Shown piece after piece: positions 8,233 through 15,891 of a stretch of 64,000 nt of DNA (positions are counted from its first letter, which is position 1; each line of letters starts with the position of its first letter). Position numbers and translations under genes: made by a program. Below the pieces are notes generated by a model, which was not told where the DNA came from, made no database searches, and was given only the letters and a program-made list of their open reading frames with translations. The stretch lies in the NCBI RefSeq assembly GCF_902150035.1, contig NZ_LR597503.1, positions 124,001-188,000 on the forward strand. Reading direction: 5' to 3'. The DNA comes from Enorma burkinafasonensis. Its GTDB lineage: Bacteria; Actinomycetota; Coriobacteriia; Coriobacteriales; Coriobacteriaceae.

Positions 8233-9180
8233 ATGGCAGAGGTGTACGACGTTATCATCTTGGGCGCCGGCCCCGCGGGGCTCGCCGCCGGTCTCTATGC
8301 CGGCCGCAGCAGGCTCAAGACGCTCATCATCGAGAAGGCCCAGGACGGTGGCCAGATTGCCATCACCGATGAGATCGAGAACTACCCCGGGCAGATGCTC
8401 GAGGGCGAATCCGGCCCCTCGCTCATCGCGCGCATGACCGCGCAGGCCGAGAAGTTCGGCTGCGAGCGCGTGAGCGACACCATCACCGGGCTCGAGCTCG
8501 AGGGCCCGGTCAAGAAGCTCATCGGCTACGGTGGGGAGTACGAGGCGAAAAGCGTCATCCTGGCGCTCGGCGCCCACCCGCGCAAGATCGGGTGCAAGAA
8601 CGAGGCCGAGTTCACCGGACGCGGCATCTCGTTCTGCGCGACCTGCGACGCGGCGTTCTTCGAGGACTTCGAGGTCTACGTCGTGGGCGGTGGCGACGCC
8701 GCCGTCGAGGAGGCGATGTATCTCACCAAGTTCGCGCGCAAGGTGACGATCATCCATCGTCGCGACGAGCTGCGCGCCGCCAAGTCCATCCAGGAGAAGG
8801 CCTTCGCCAACCCCAAGATCCACTTCATGTGGGACACCGTGGTGGACGAGGTCGACGGTGACGGCATCCTCTCCAAGATGGTCGTCAAGAACACCAAGAC
8901 CGGCGAGCTCACCACCATCGAGGCCGACCCCGAGGACGGCATGTTCGGCCTCTTCGGCTTCATCGGGCTTCTGCCCTCGACCTCGCTCATCGAGGGTATC
9001 ATCGACACGGACGAGCGCGGCTACGCGCTCACCGATGCCGACATGCATACCAATATCGAGGGTGTCTACGCCGCTGGCGACATGCGCCAGAAGAGCCTGC
9101 GCCAGGTGGTGACCGCCGTCGCCGACGGCGCCATCGCCGCCATGCAGGCCGAGCACTACATCTCCAACCTGTCCGAGTAA
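8233..9180 (+). CDS. trxB: thioredoxin reductase
   Basis: A 315-residue flavoprotein that passes NAD(P)H electrons to thioredoxin, here to reduce the selenoprotein A/C cycle of glycine reductase. It has the FAD motif GAGPAGLAAG (11-20), the redox pair CATC (Cys135, Cys138) and the nucleotide motif GGGDAAVEE (152-160). The typical NADPH-specific arginines appear as HRRDELRA. It starts at ATG with GGGAGG 10 bases upstream, 21 bases after grdB, so it is in the same operon. In clostridial grd operons trxB and trxA are likewise part of the cluster. Confidence 0.96.
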   Translation: MAEVYDVIILGAGPAGLAAGLYAGRSRLKTLIIEKAQDGGQIAITDEIENYPGQMLEGESGPSLIARMTAQAEKFGCERVSDTITGLELEGPVKKLIGYGGEYEAKSVILALGAHPRKIGCKNEAEFTGRGISFCATCDAAFFEDFEVYVVGGGDAAVEEAMYLTKFARKVTIIHRRDELRAAKSIQEKAFANPKIHFMWDTVVDEVDGDGILSKMVVKNTKTGELTTIEADPEDGMFGLFGFIGLLPSTSLIEGIIDTDERGYALTDADMHTNIEGVYAAGDMRQKSLRQVVTAVADGAIAAMQAEHYISNLSE

Positions 9181-9195
9181 AAAGGAGGAACGGAT

Positions 9196-9513
9196 ATGCT
9201 CGAGGTTGATAAGAACACGTTCGAGGACGAGGTGCTGAAGGCCGACGGCTACGTGCTCGTCGACTACTTCGGTGACGGCTGCGTGCCCTGCGCCGCGCTC
9301 CACCCGCACATCGAGGCCTTCGCCGAGAAGTACGGCGAGAGCATCAAGTTCTGCGAGCTCAACACCACCAAGGCTCGTCGCCTGGCCATCGCCCAGAAGA
9401 TCCTGGGCCTGCCGGTGATCGCCATCTACAAGGACGGCGAGAAGGTCGACGAGTGCGTCAAGGATGACGCCACGCCCGAGAACGTCGAGGCGATGATTCA
9501 GAAGTACGTCTAG
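9196..9513 (+). CDS. trxA: thioredoxin of the glycine reductase type (GCVPC active site)
   Basis: A 105-residue thioredoxin fold protein with the atypical active site GCVPC (Cys29, Cys32) instead of WCGPC, and the cis-proline at GLPVIAIY. A changed active site of this kind is known from thioredoxins of amino-acid-reducing clostridia such as Eubacterium acidaminophilum. It would re-reduce GrdA after each turnover. It lies 15 bases after trxB with AAAGGAGG. A strong intercistronic hairpin follows before grdA. Confidence 0.95.
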   Translation: MLEVDKNTFEDEVLKADGYVLVDYFGDGCVPCAALHPHIEAFAEKYGESIKFCELNTTKARRLAIAQKILGLPVIAIYKDGEKVDECVKDDATPENVEAMIQKYV

Positions 9514-9527
9514 GTGCACCGGGACGC

Positions 9528-9553
9528 CCGCCGGGCCGTCTTCGGCCCGGCGG
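9528..9553 (+). other. intercistronic hairpin between trxA and grdA
   Basis: A perfect 11-bp GC stem (CCGCCGGGCCG / CGGCCCGGCGG) with a TCTT loop and no U-run behind it. It is more likely an RNA stability or processing element than a full terminator, and may separate grdA expression from the upstream genes. Confidence 0.6.
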
Positions 9554-9606
9554 ACACGCGGCCACGTAGGCTGTAACTACGAGATATGGAAGGGAGTGGA
9601 GAGAAC

Positions 9607-10077
9607 ATGAGCATCTTAGCTGGGAAAAAGTGCGTCGTCATCGGCGACCGCGACGGCATCCCCGGCGAGGCCATCTCGGCCTGTGCCGCTAGCGCGGGTG
9701 CCGAAGTGATTTTCTCTTCGACAGAGTGCTTCGTTTGAACCGCTGCAGGTGCAATGGACCTGGAGAATCAGAAGCGTGTTAAGGAGTTCACCGAGCAGTA
9801 TGGCCCCGAGAACGTCGTCGTTCTCCTTGGCGCCGCTGACGGTGAGGCTGCCGGCCTCGCTGCTGAGACGGTCACCAACGGTGACCCGACCTATGCCGGT
9901 CCGTTGACTGGAGTCCAGTTGGGACTCGCGGTTTATCACGTTGTCGAGCCTGAGGTCAAGGCGGAGTTCGATGAAGCCGTCTACGACGAGCAGGTAAGCA
10001 TGATGGAGATGGTCCTCGACGTCGATGACATCATCGGCGAGATGACCACCATTCGCGACCAGTATTGCAAGTTCTAG
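9607..10077 (+). CDS. grdA: glycine reductase selenoprotein A (GrdA), selenocysteine at codon 44
   Basis: GrdA is the small carrier that accepts the carboxymethyl group on selenium and hands it to protein C. The 156-residue frame contains TGA at 9736-9738, giving Cys41-Phe-Val-Sec44, the CxxU motif of the family at its usual position. It continues [17 protein letters not shown], also typical. The ATG is preceded by GGAAGGGAGTGGAGA. Reading TGA as stop would leave a 43-residue fragment. Hairpins on both sides (9528-9553 and 10110-10135) isolate this cistron, which fits a need for a different amount of the carrier. Confidence 0.97.
9736..9762 (+). promoter_or_regulatory. UGA(Sec) codon and SECIS-like hairpin in grdA
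   Basis: Behind the TGA, CAGGT (9746-9750) pairs with ACCTG (9758-9762) around the loop GCAATGG. The stem begins 7 bases after the UGA, close to the grdB arrangement. Confidence 0.6.
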
Positions 10078-10109
10078 AAGAGTAGTACCGGGCGCTTGAC
10101 GTGCTTCGG

Positions 10110-10135
10110 GGGGCGGTGGCTGGGGCCGCCGCCCC
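10110..10135 (+). other. intercistronic hairpin between grdA and grdC
   Basis: A 10-bp stem (GGGGCGGTGG / CCGCCGCCCC, one G-U pair) with a 6-base loop lies in the 110-base gap. It has no U-run, so partial termination or mRNA stabilisation is more likely than a true end of the operon. Confidence 0.55.
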
Positions 10136-10187
10136 TTCCCGGATTGAGCGACTGCTCTTCGCCAGACATCGAGCTAGGAGTGGAAAC

Positions 10188-11729
10188 GTGAACAGCGTTA
10201 TCAAGGGGGTCGGGTACGTGCTCGCCCATACTCCCGATATGGTGATCGAGAACGGCACGACCCAGATGACCGAGCGGATCGTGAATCCGGAGAGCGAGTA
10301 CCTGAAGGAGCTGCCGAGCCATCTGCGCAGCTTCGACGAGGCGCTCGCGTACTGGCCCAACCAGGTCTACATCGGCAACAAGACCCCGCTTGAGCTCGCC
10401 GAGGTGGAGCAGCCCTGGTACGACAAGTCCTGCGACGAGACCTCGCGCTACGGCGCCTACGGCCAGATGATGCCCGAGGACGAGTTCATCCTGCTCATGC
10501 AGGCGTGCGACGTCTTCGACCTCGTCAAGCTCGAGCGCGGCTTCGTCGCGGCCCACAAGGACGCGCTCGCCGCCAACCCCGTGATCGACGAGAGCATCAT
10601 GGCCCGCATCGTCGAGGGCGTCGACGCCTCCGAGATCGAGGCGCTCATCGCCGACGACCATGCCGAGCGCATCTGCTTCGAGGGCGCGGTCGTGGGCTGC
10701 GTCAAGCCCGCGCACGACATCGACGTGAACCTCTCCGCCGAGATTATGCTCGAGAACATCGTCGAGAAGGCGTCCTCGGTCCTCTCCCTGCTCTCGCTCG
10801 TCCACAACACGGGCGTCGCCAAGGACGAGATCGAGTACGTCATCGATTGCTCCGAGGAGGCCTGCGGCGACATGAACCAGCGCGGCGGCGGCAACTTCGC
10901 CAAGGCCGCGGCCGAGATCGCCGGCCTCACCGCCGCGACCGGCTCCGACGTCCGCGGCTTCTGCGCCGCGCCGACCCATGCGCTCGTCGAGGCGGCCGCG
11001 CTCGTCGCCTCCGGCGCCTACAAGACCGTCGCCGTGACGGCCGGCGGTTGTACCGCCAAGCTCGGCATGAACGGCAAGGACCACGTCAAGAAGGGCCTGC
11101 CCATCCTCGAGGACGTGGTCGCCGGCCTCGCCGTGCTCGTCACCGTGAACGACGGCGTGAACCCCGAGATCGACCTCTCGGTGCTCGGCCGCCACACCGT
11201 GGGCACCGGCTCCGCCCCGCAGGTGGTCATCGGCTCGCTCGTCTACGACCCGCTCGAGCGCGCCGGCCTCAAGGTCACCGACGTGGACTACTTCTCGCCC
11301 GAGCTGCAGAACCCCGACATCACCAAGTTCGCCGGCGCCGGCGACGTGCCCGCGTCCAACTACAAGATGATCGGCGCCCTCGGCGTGAAGCGCGGTGAGC
11401 TCGAGCGCACCCAGCTGAACGACTTCGTGAGCCAGCACGGTTTCGTGGGCTGGGCGCCCACGCAGGGACACATCCCCTCGGGCGTGCCCTCGATCGGCTA
11501 CGCGCGCGACGCGATGCTCGCGGGCGACATGGAGCGCGTGATGATCATCGGCAAGGGGTCGCTGTTCCTGGGCCGCATGACCAACCTCTTCGACGGCGTG
11601 TCCGTGCTCATCAAGCGCAACGAGGGTGCCGCCGACGAGGCCGCCGGCGTCTCCGAGACCGAGGTCAAATCCATGATCGCCAAGGCCATGCGCGAGTTCG
11701 CCGCGACCCTGATCGAGCAGGCTGAGTAG
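10188..11729 (+). CDS. grdC: glycine reductase component C subunit beta (GrdC)
   Basis: A 513-residue GrdC, the usual length. Together with GrdD it converts the carboxymethyl-selenoether on GrdA to acetyl-phosphate, the energy-yielding step. The protein is related to thiolase/FabH-fold enzymes, and the central APTHALVEAAALVASG and AGGCTAKLG segments are typical of the family. The GTG start is chosen for CTAGGAG 8-9 bases upstream; the longer open frame runs into the grdA-grdC hairpin. It lies 9 bases before grdD, in the same transcript. Confidence 0.95.
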   Translation: MNSVIKGVGYVLAHTPDMVIENGTTQMTERIVNPESEYLKELPSHLRSFDEALAYWPNQVYIGNKTPLELAEVEQPWYDKSCDETSRYGAYGQMMPEDEFILLMQACDVFDLVKLERGFVAAHKDALAANPVIDESIMARIVEGVDASEIEALIADDHAERICFEGAVVGCVKPAHDIDVNLSAEIMLENIVEKASSVLSLLSLVHNTGVAKDEIEYVIDCSEEACGDMNQRGGGNFAKAAAEIAGLTAATGSDVRGFCAAPTHALVEAAALVASGAYKTVAVTAGGCTAKLGMNGKDHVKKGLPILEDVVAGLAVLVTVNDGVNPEIDLSVLGRHTVGTGSAPQVVIGSLVYDPLERAGLKVTDVDYFSPELQNPDITKFAGAGDVPASNYKMIGALGVKRGELERTQLNDFVSQHGFVGWAPTQGHIPSGVPSIGYARDAMLAGDMERVMIIGKGSLFLGRMTNLFDGVSVLIKRNEGAADEAAGVSETEVKSMIAKAMREFAATLIEQAE

Positions 11730-11738
11730 GAGCGTCGT

Positions 11739-12890
11739 ATGGGAAGCTTAGAGAAGACCATCGCCTCCGCGTTCCTGGAGATGGCGGAGGGTCTGGAGAG
11801 CGGGCGCTACGGTGCCCGTCCCCGCATCGCGCTCACCGGCATGGGCAGCGAGCACGGCGAGGAGAACGCCATGGCGGCGGCCCGCGCCGCGGCCAAGCAG
11901 GGCATCGACGTGCACTACATCGGCTCGCTCGCCGATGACGCGGTGACCTGCGTGCCGGTCGCCGACGACGAGGCCGGCCATGCCAAGATGGATGAGCTGC
12001 TCGCCTCCGGCGAGGTCGACGGCGCCGTGACCATGCACTACCCGTTCCCCATCGGCGTGAGCACCGTGGGCCGCGTGGTGACCCCGGCGACGGGCAAGGA
12101 GATGCTCATCGCCAACACCACGGGAACCTCGTCGGGCGACCGCATCGAGGGCATGGTGCTCAACGCCATCGCGGGCATCATCGTGGCCCGTGCGCTCGGC
12201 AACGAGCACCCCACCGTGGGCATCCTGAACGTCGACGGCGCCCGCCAGTGCGAGATCGCGCTCAAGAAGCTCGCCGAGGGCGGCTACCCCATCACGTTCG
12301 CCGAGTCCTCCCGCGCCGACGGCGGCGCCGTCATGCGCGGCAACGACGTGCTGCGCGGCACGCCGGACATTCTCGTGACCGACTCCCTCACGGGCAACGT
12401 GCTCACGAAGATGATCTCGGCCTTCACGACGGGCGGCAGCTTCGAGGCCACGGGCTTCGGCTACGGCCCGGGCATCGGCCGGGGCTACGACAGGCTCGTG
12501 CTCATCGTGTCGCGCGCCTCGGGTGCGCCCGTGGTGGAGCACGCCCTCGAGTTCGCGGGCGAGCTCGTGCGCGGCGGCGTCTTCAAGATCGCCGAGGAGG
12601 AGTACGCGCGCGCCGACGCCGCGGGCCTCGAGGCCATCCTCGCCGAGCGCCGCGCCTCCGAGAAGAGGCCCGCCGAGGAGGAGGCCGTATCTGCCCCGCC
12701 GGCGGAGCCGGTCACGGCGAGCATCCCCGGCATCGAGGTCATGGACCTCGAGGATGCCGTGCAGGTGCTCTGGCGCGCCGGCATCTACGCCGAGTCGGGC
12801 ATGGGCTGCACCGGCCCGCTCGTCATGATGAGCGAGGCCAACCACGATAAGGCCGTGGAGCTCCTTACCCAGGCCGGGTATATCGGCTAG
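11739..12890 (+). CDS. grdD: glycine reductase component C subunit alpha (GrdD)
   Basis: A 383-residue GrdD, related to the phosphate acyltransferase PlsX. It ends with the family's conserved cysteine segment (GMGCTGPLVMMSEANHDKA, Cys357), where an acetyl-thioester is thought to form before phosphorolysis to acetyl-phosphate. A Pro/Ala/Glu-rich linker at about 305-330 separates this C-terminal segment from the main domain. Its product would be converted to ATP by acetate kinase, which is not in this window. A strong hairpin at 12905-12931 lies behind the stop. Confidence 0.95.
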   Translation: MGSLEKTIASAFLEMAEGLESGRYGARPRIALTGMGSEHGEENAMAAARAAAKQGIDVHYIGSLADDAVTCVPVADDEAGHAKMDELLASGEVDGAVTMHYPFPIGVSTVGRVVTPATGKEMLIANTTGTSSGDRIEGMVLNAIAGIIVARALGNEHPTVGILNVDGARQCEIALKKLAEGGYPITFAESSRADGGAVMRGNDVLRGTPDILVTDSLTGNVLTKMISAFTTGGSFEATGFGYGPGIGRGYDRLVLIVSRASGAPVVEHALEFAGELVRGGVFKIAEEEYARADAAGLEAILAERRASEKRPAEEEAVSAPPAEPVTASIPGIEVMDLEDAVQVLWRAGIYAESGMGCTGPLVMMSEANHDKAVELLTQAGYIG

Positions 12891-12904
12891 TATGCAATGA
12901 GCGA

Positions 12905-12931
12905 CTGCCGGGGGCGCTGTGCCCCCGGCAG
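12905..12931 (+). terminator. strong hairpin after grdD (partial terminator or processing site)
   Basis: A perfect 11-bp stem (CTGCCGGGGGC / GCCCCCGGCAG) with a 5-base loop. A second stem follows (12937-12944 with 12960-12967). Neither has a U-run. They mark the boundary between the grd structural genes and the selenium machinery. Confidence 0.5.
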
Positions 12932-12998
12932 GGCCAGCGGGGCGCCGGGCTGCACCTGCCGCCCCGCGGGCGTTTGCCGGACCGCGAGAGGAGGGGCC

Positions 12999-14042
12999 GT
13001 GACCGCCAAGAAGATCAAGCTCACGTCGATGACGAAAGCCGCCGGTTGAGCCGCCAAGATGGCGCCCGGCGCCCTCGCTCAGGTTCTGCGCGAGATCCCA
13101 ACCATGAACGACCCCAACGTGCTCGTGGGGCTCGACACCTCGGATGACGCCTGCGTCTACCGCGTGAGCGATGACGTGGCGCTCATCGAGACCGTCGACT
13201 TCTTCCCGCCGATGGTGGACGACCCCTTCGTCTTCGGGCAGATCGCGGCCGCGAACGCGCTCTCCGACGTGTACGCCATGGGCGGCACGCCGGTGCTCGC
13301 GATGAACATCCTGTGCTTCCCCAACTGCCTCGGCGTCGAGGTCGCGGGCCAGATCATCGCCGGCGGTGCCGACAAGGCGCGCGAGGCCGGCGTGACCGTC
13401 GCGGGCGGGCACACCCTCACGGATGACGAGCCCAAGTACGGCATGTGCGTCACGGGCATGGCGCACCCGGACCGCATCCTCAAGAACTGCTCCGCCCGTC
13501 CGGGCGATGCCTTGGTGCTCACCAAGGAGCTGGGCACGGGCCTTATCATGACGGCGCTCAAGGGCGAGCTCGTCGCAGGGGAGACGGTCGAGCGGGCGGT
13601 CGAGAGCATGCGCACGCTCAACCGCTACGCCGCCGAGTGCGCGCGCGGCCTTGCCGTCCACGCCTGCACCGACGTGACGGGGTTCGGCCTTGCCGGCCAC
13701 CTCTGCGAGATGGCGGAGGGGAGCGGGCTTACCGCGACGGTGAGCGCGGGCGCGTTCCGCCTTCTGCCCGAGGCGCTCGAGATGGCGCGCATGGGCGTCA
13801 TCCCCGCCGGCGCCTACCGCAACGCCGACCATTTCGGCGCGGGCGTCATCTTCGATGAGGACGTGGAAAACGGCATGGAGGACGTGCTCTTCGACCCGCA
13901 GACCTCGGGCGGCCTGCTCTTCGCGCTGCCGCCCGCAGACGCCGAGACGCTGCTCGCGCGCCTGCGCGATGCCGGGGTGCCCGCCGCGCTCGTGGGGTCG
14001 CTCTCGACGTACGAGGGGTATCACGTCCACGTGCGCGCGTGA
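12999..14042 (+). CDS. selD: selenide, water dikinase (SelD), itself a selenoprotein (Sec17)
   Basis: SelD makes selenophosphate from selenide and ATP, the selenium donor for SelA. The 347-residue frame starts at GTG 12999 with GAGAGGAGGGG upstream and contains TGA at codon 17 (13047-13049). The context AAG-Sec-AAK places Sec where E. coli has Cys17 and Lys at 20, both catalytic. The downstream sequence is canonical (DDACVYRV; QTSGGLLFALP). The downstream ATG at 13059 would make an enzyme without the catalytic residue and has no ribosome site. Sec in SelD makes its own synthesis dependent on selenium. Confidence 0.96.
13047..13065 (+). promoter_or_regulatory. UGA(Sec) codon and short hairpin in selD
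   Basis: CGCC (13052-13055) pairs with GGCG (13061-13064) around AAGAT directly after the TGA. This is shorter than the grdA and grdB stems, so its SECIS role is less certain. Confidence 0.4.
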
Positions 14043-14226
14043 TGCGCGAGGTTTGGCGATAGGGTACCGACTATCGATGGCCCGATTCGCGTTTGCGCAG
14101 GATTCGGAAAACAAAAAATCAAGTAGTAGGTACGTTGTCCCGGTGAAGCCGGCGAGTCCAACGGGTCTGTCCGCGCGTTGGCCCCGTGCTTGCGCGAGGC
14201 AGCGTCGCCGCTTGGGGCAAGGACCG

Positions 14227-14255
14227 TTGACACCATCGCCCATCGCGATTATCGT
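14227..14255 (+). promoter_or_regulatory. promoter of the selC-selA-selB unit
   Basis: TTGACA (14227-14232), exactly 17 bases, then TATCGT (14250-14255). Predicted initiation is some 20 bases before the mature tRNA-Sec. The 185 bases between selD and this promoter show no gene. Confidence 0.7.
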
Positions 14256-14284
14256 TTAACCGAAGCCGCGAGCGCAGGCGACAG

Positions 14285-14379
14285 GGGAGCATTTAGGTAA
14301 CTGGTGTGCCTCCCGGTCTTCAAAACCGGTGTGAGTAGAAACCTGCTCGGGTGGGTTCGATTCCCACATGCTCCCGCCA
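14285..14379 (+). tRNA. selC: tRNA-Sec (anticodon TCA)
   Basis: A long (95-base) tRNA with the 8-bp acceptor stem characteristic of tRNA-Sec (GGGAGCAT / ATGCTCCC), a long variable arm, T-arm GGGTTCGATTCCC, discriminator G and encoded CCA. The anticodon is TCA in loop TCTTCAAAA. It decodes UGA in grdA, grdB and selD. It sits 90 bases upstream of selA, its own modifying enzyme. Confidence 0.97.
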
Positions 14380-14469
14380 ACCGCCGCCTGGACGGCCGGC
14401 TCATAGATAGCGCTGCCGGAGGCGGATTCCGGCTCCTTGCATGGACCGTGCGAGCGGATGGGAGACCGT

Positions 14470-15891
14470 ATGGACGTGGGTCAGGTATTGCGTCGGATCC
14501 CCAAGATGGATGCGCTGCTGGCGCTCCCGGAGATCTCCCAGGCATGTGAGCGCTTCTCATATCCCGAGGTGAAACATCTGATCGGCCAAGAGCTCGAGGG
14601 CATCCGCAGGCAGGTGCTCGCGGGCGCGCTCGACGAGGTTCCCGCCCAGGAGGACATCGCGGCGCGCGTGCTCGCCGGGCTCGAGGCGTCGGGAGCCTTC
14701 AGCCTGCGCCCGGTCATCAACGCGACGGGCGTGGTGCTGCACACCAACCTGGGGCGCGCGCCGTTCGGCGAGCGCATGGCGCGCCACGTGGCGCAGGTCG
14801 CCGCGGGCTACAGCAACCTGGAGTACAACCTCGCCCGCGGCAAGCGCGGCAGCCGCTACGTGCATGTGGAGCACCTGCTCTGCGAGCTCACGGGCGCCGA
14901 GGCCGCCATGGTGGTCAACAACAACGCCGCGGCGGTGTTCCTCATGCTCAACACGCTCGCCGCGGGCGAGCAGGTCGCGGTGTCGCGCGGTGAGCTCGTG
15001 GAGATCGGCGGGTCGTTCCGCGTTCCCGAGATCATGGCGGCGAGCGGGGCCGAGCTCGTCGAGGTGGGCACCACCAACAAGACGCACGCCTACGACTACG
15101 AGCGCGCGGTCGAGGCCGGCGCGCAGGCACTGCTCAAGGTCCACACGAGCAACTTCGTCATGCGCGGGTTCACCGAGGCCGTGGGCATCGCCGAGCTCGC
15201 GCGCATCGCGCACCCCGCCGGCGCCCGCGTGCTCTACGACGTGGGGTCGGCGCTCATGTTCCCCGGGGAGGTGCTCGGCCTCACCGACGTCGAGGTGGTG
15301 CGCCGCGCGATCGCCGACGGCGCGGACGTGGTCACGTTCTCCGGCGACAAGCTGCTGGGGTCGGCGCAGGCCGGCGTCATCGTGGGCTCGCAGGACGCCA
15401 TCCAGCGCATGAAGCGCAACCAGGTGACCCGCATGCTGCGCATCGACAAGCTCTCGCTCGCGGCACTCGAGCAGGCGCTCATCTGGCAGCTCGACCCCGC
15501 GTGCGCGCGCGAGCAGGTGCCGGCGCTGCGCATGATCGCTGAGGACGTGGAGACGCTCGAGGCCCGCGCCGGCGAGCTCGCCGGGGCACTCGGCGGTATC
15601 GCCGGGGCGAGGCTCGAGGTCGTGCCGGTCGTCGACGAGGTGGGCGGCGGCTCGCTGCCTGGCGTGGAGCTCGAGGGGCGCGCCGTCGCGCTCGAGCTTG
15701 CGGGCCATACCGCGGAGGAGCTGGAGCGCGCGCTCAGGTGCGCGGCCCACGCGATCGTCGCGCGCGTCTCGGAGGGCCGCGTGCTCTTCTCCGTGCGCAC
15801 GCTCATGGCGGGCGACATCCAGCGCATCGCCGACACGGTCGGCGAGATCGCGCGCGGCGCGGCCGCGGCCGGGGCGGGGGAGGCGCGATGA
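14470..15891 (+). CDS. selA: L-seryl-tRNA(Sec) selenium transferase
   Basis: SelA is a PLP enzyme that converts Ser-tRNA(Sec) to Sec-tRNA(Sec) with selenophosphate. The 473-residue protein has the family core (NATGVVLHTNLGRAP, near 85-99) and the PLP lysine in FSGDKLLGS at Lys294, matching Lys295 of E. coli. I chose the ATG at 14470, with GGGAGA just upstream; an upstream in-frame ATG at 14437 has no ribosome site. The stop overlaps the selB start by 4 bases, so the two are translationally coupled. Confidence 0.96.
   Translation: MDVGQVLRRIPKMDALLALPEISQACERFSYPEVKHLIGQELEGIRRQVLAGALDEVPAQEDIAARVLAGLEASGAFSLRPVINATGVVLHTNLGRAPFGERMARHVAQVAAGYSNLEYNLARGKRGSRYVHVEHLLCELTGAEAAMVVNNNAAAVFLMLNTLAAGEQVAVSRGELVEIGGSFRVPEIMAASGAELVEVGTTNKTHAYDYERAVEAGAQALLKVHTSNFVMRGFTEAVGIAELARIAHPAGARVLYDVGSALMFPGEVLGLTDVEVVRRAIADGADVVTFSGDKLLGSAQAGVIVGSQDAIQRMKRNQVTRMLRIDKLSLAALEQALIWQLDPACAREQVPALRMIAEDVETLEARAGELAGALGGIAGARLEVVPVVDEVGGGSLPGVELEGRAVALELAGHTAEELERALRCAAHAIVARVSEGRVLFSVRTLMAGDIQRIADTVGEIARGAAAAGAGEAR

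Noticed and set aside
6874-9519. 881-codon minus-strand open frame opposite grdB, trxB and trxA
   Set aside because: It covers several verified genes, has no ribosome site and shows the low-complexity composition of an antisense shadow.
11748-14243. 831-codon minus-strand open frame opposite grdD and selD
   Set aside because: Antisense shadow of two canonical genes; no recognisable domain.
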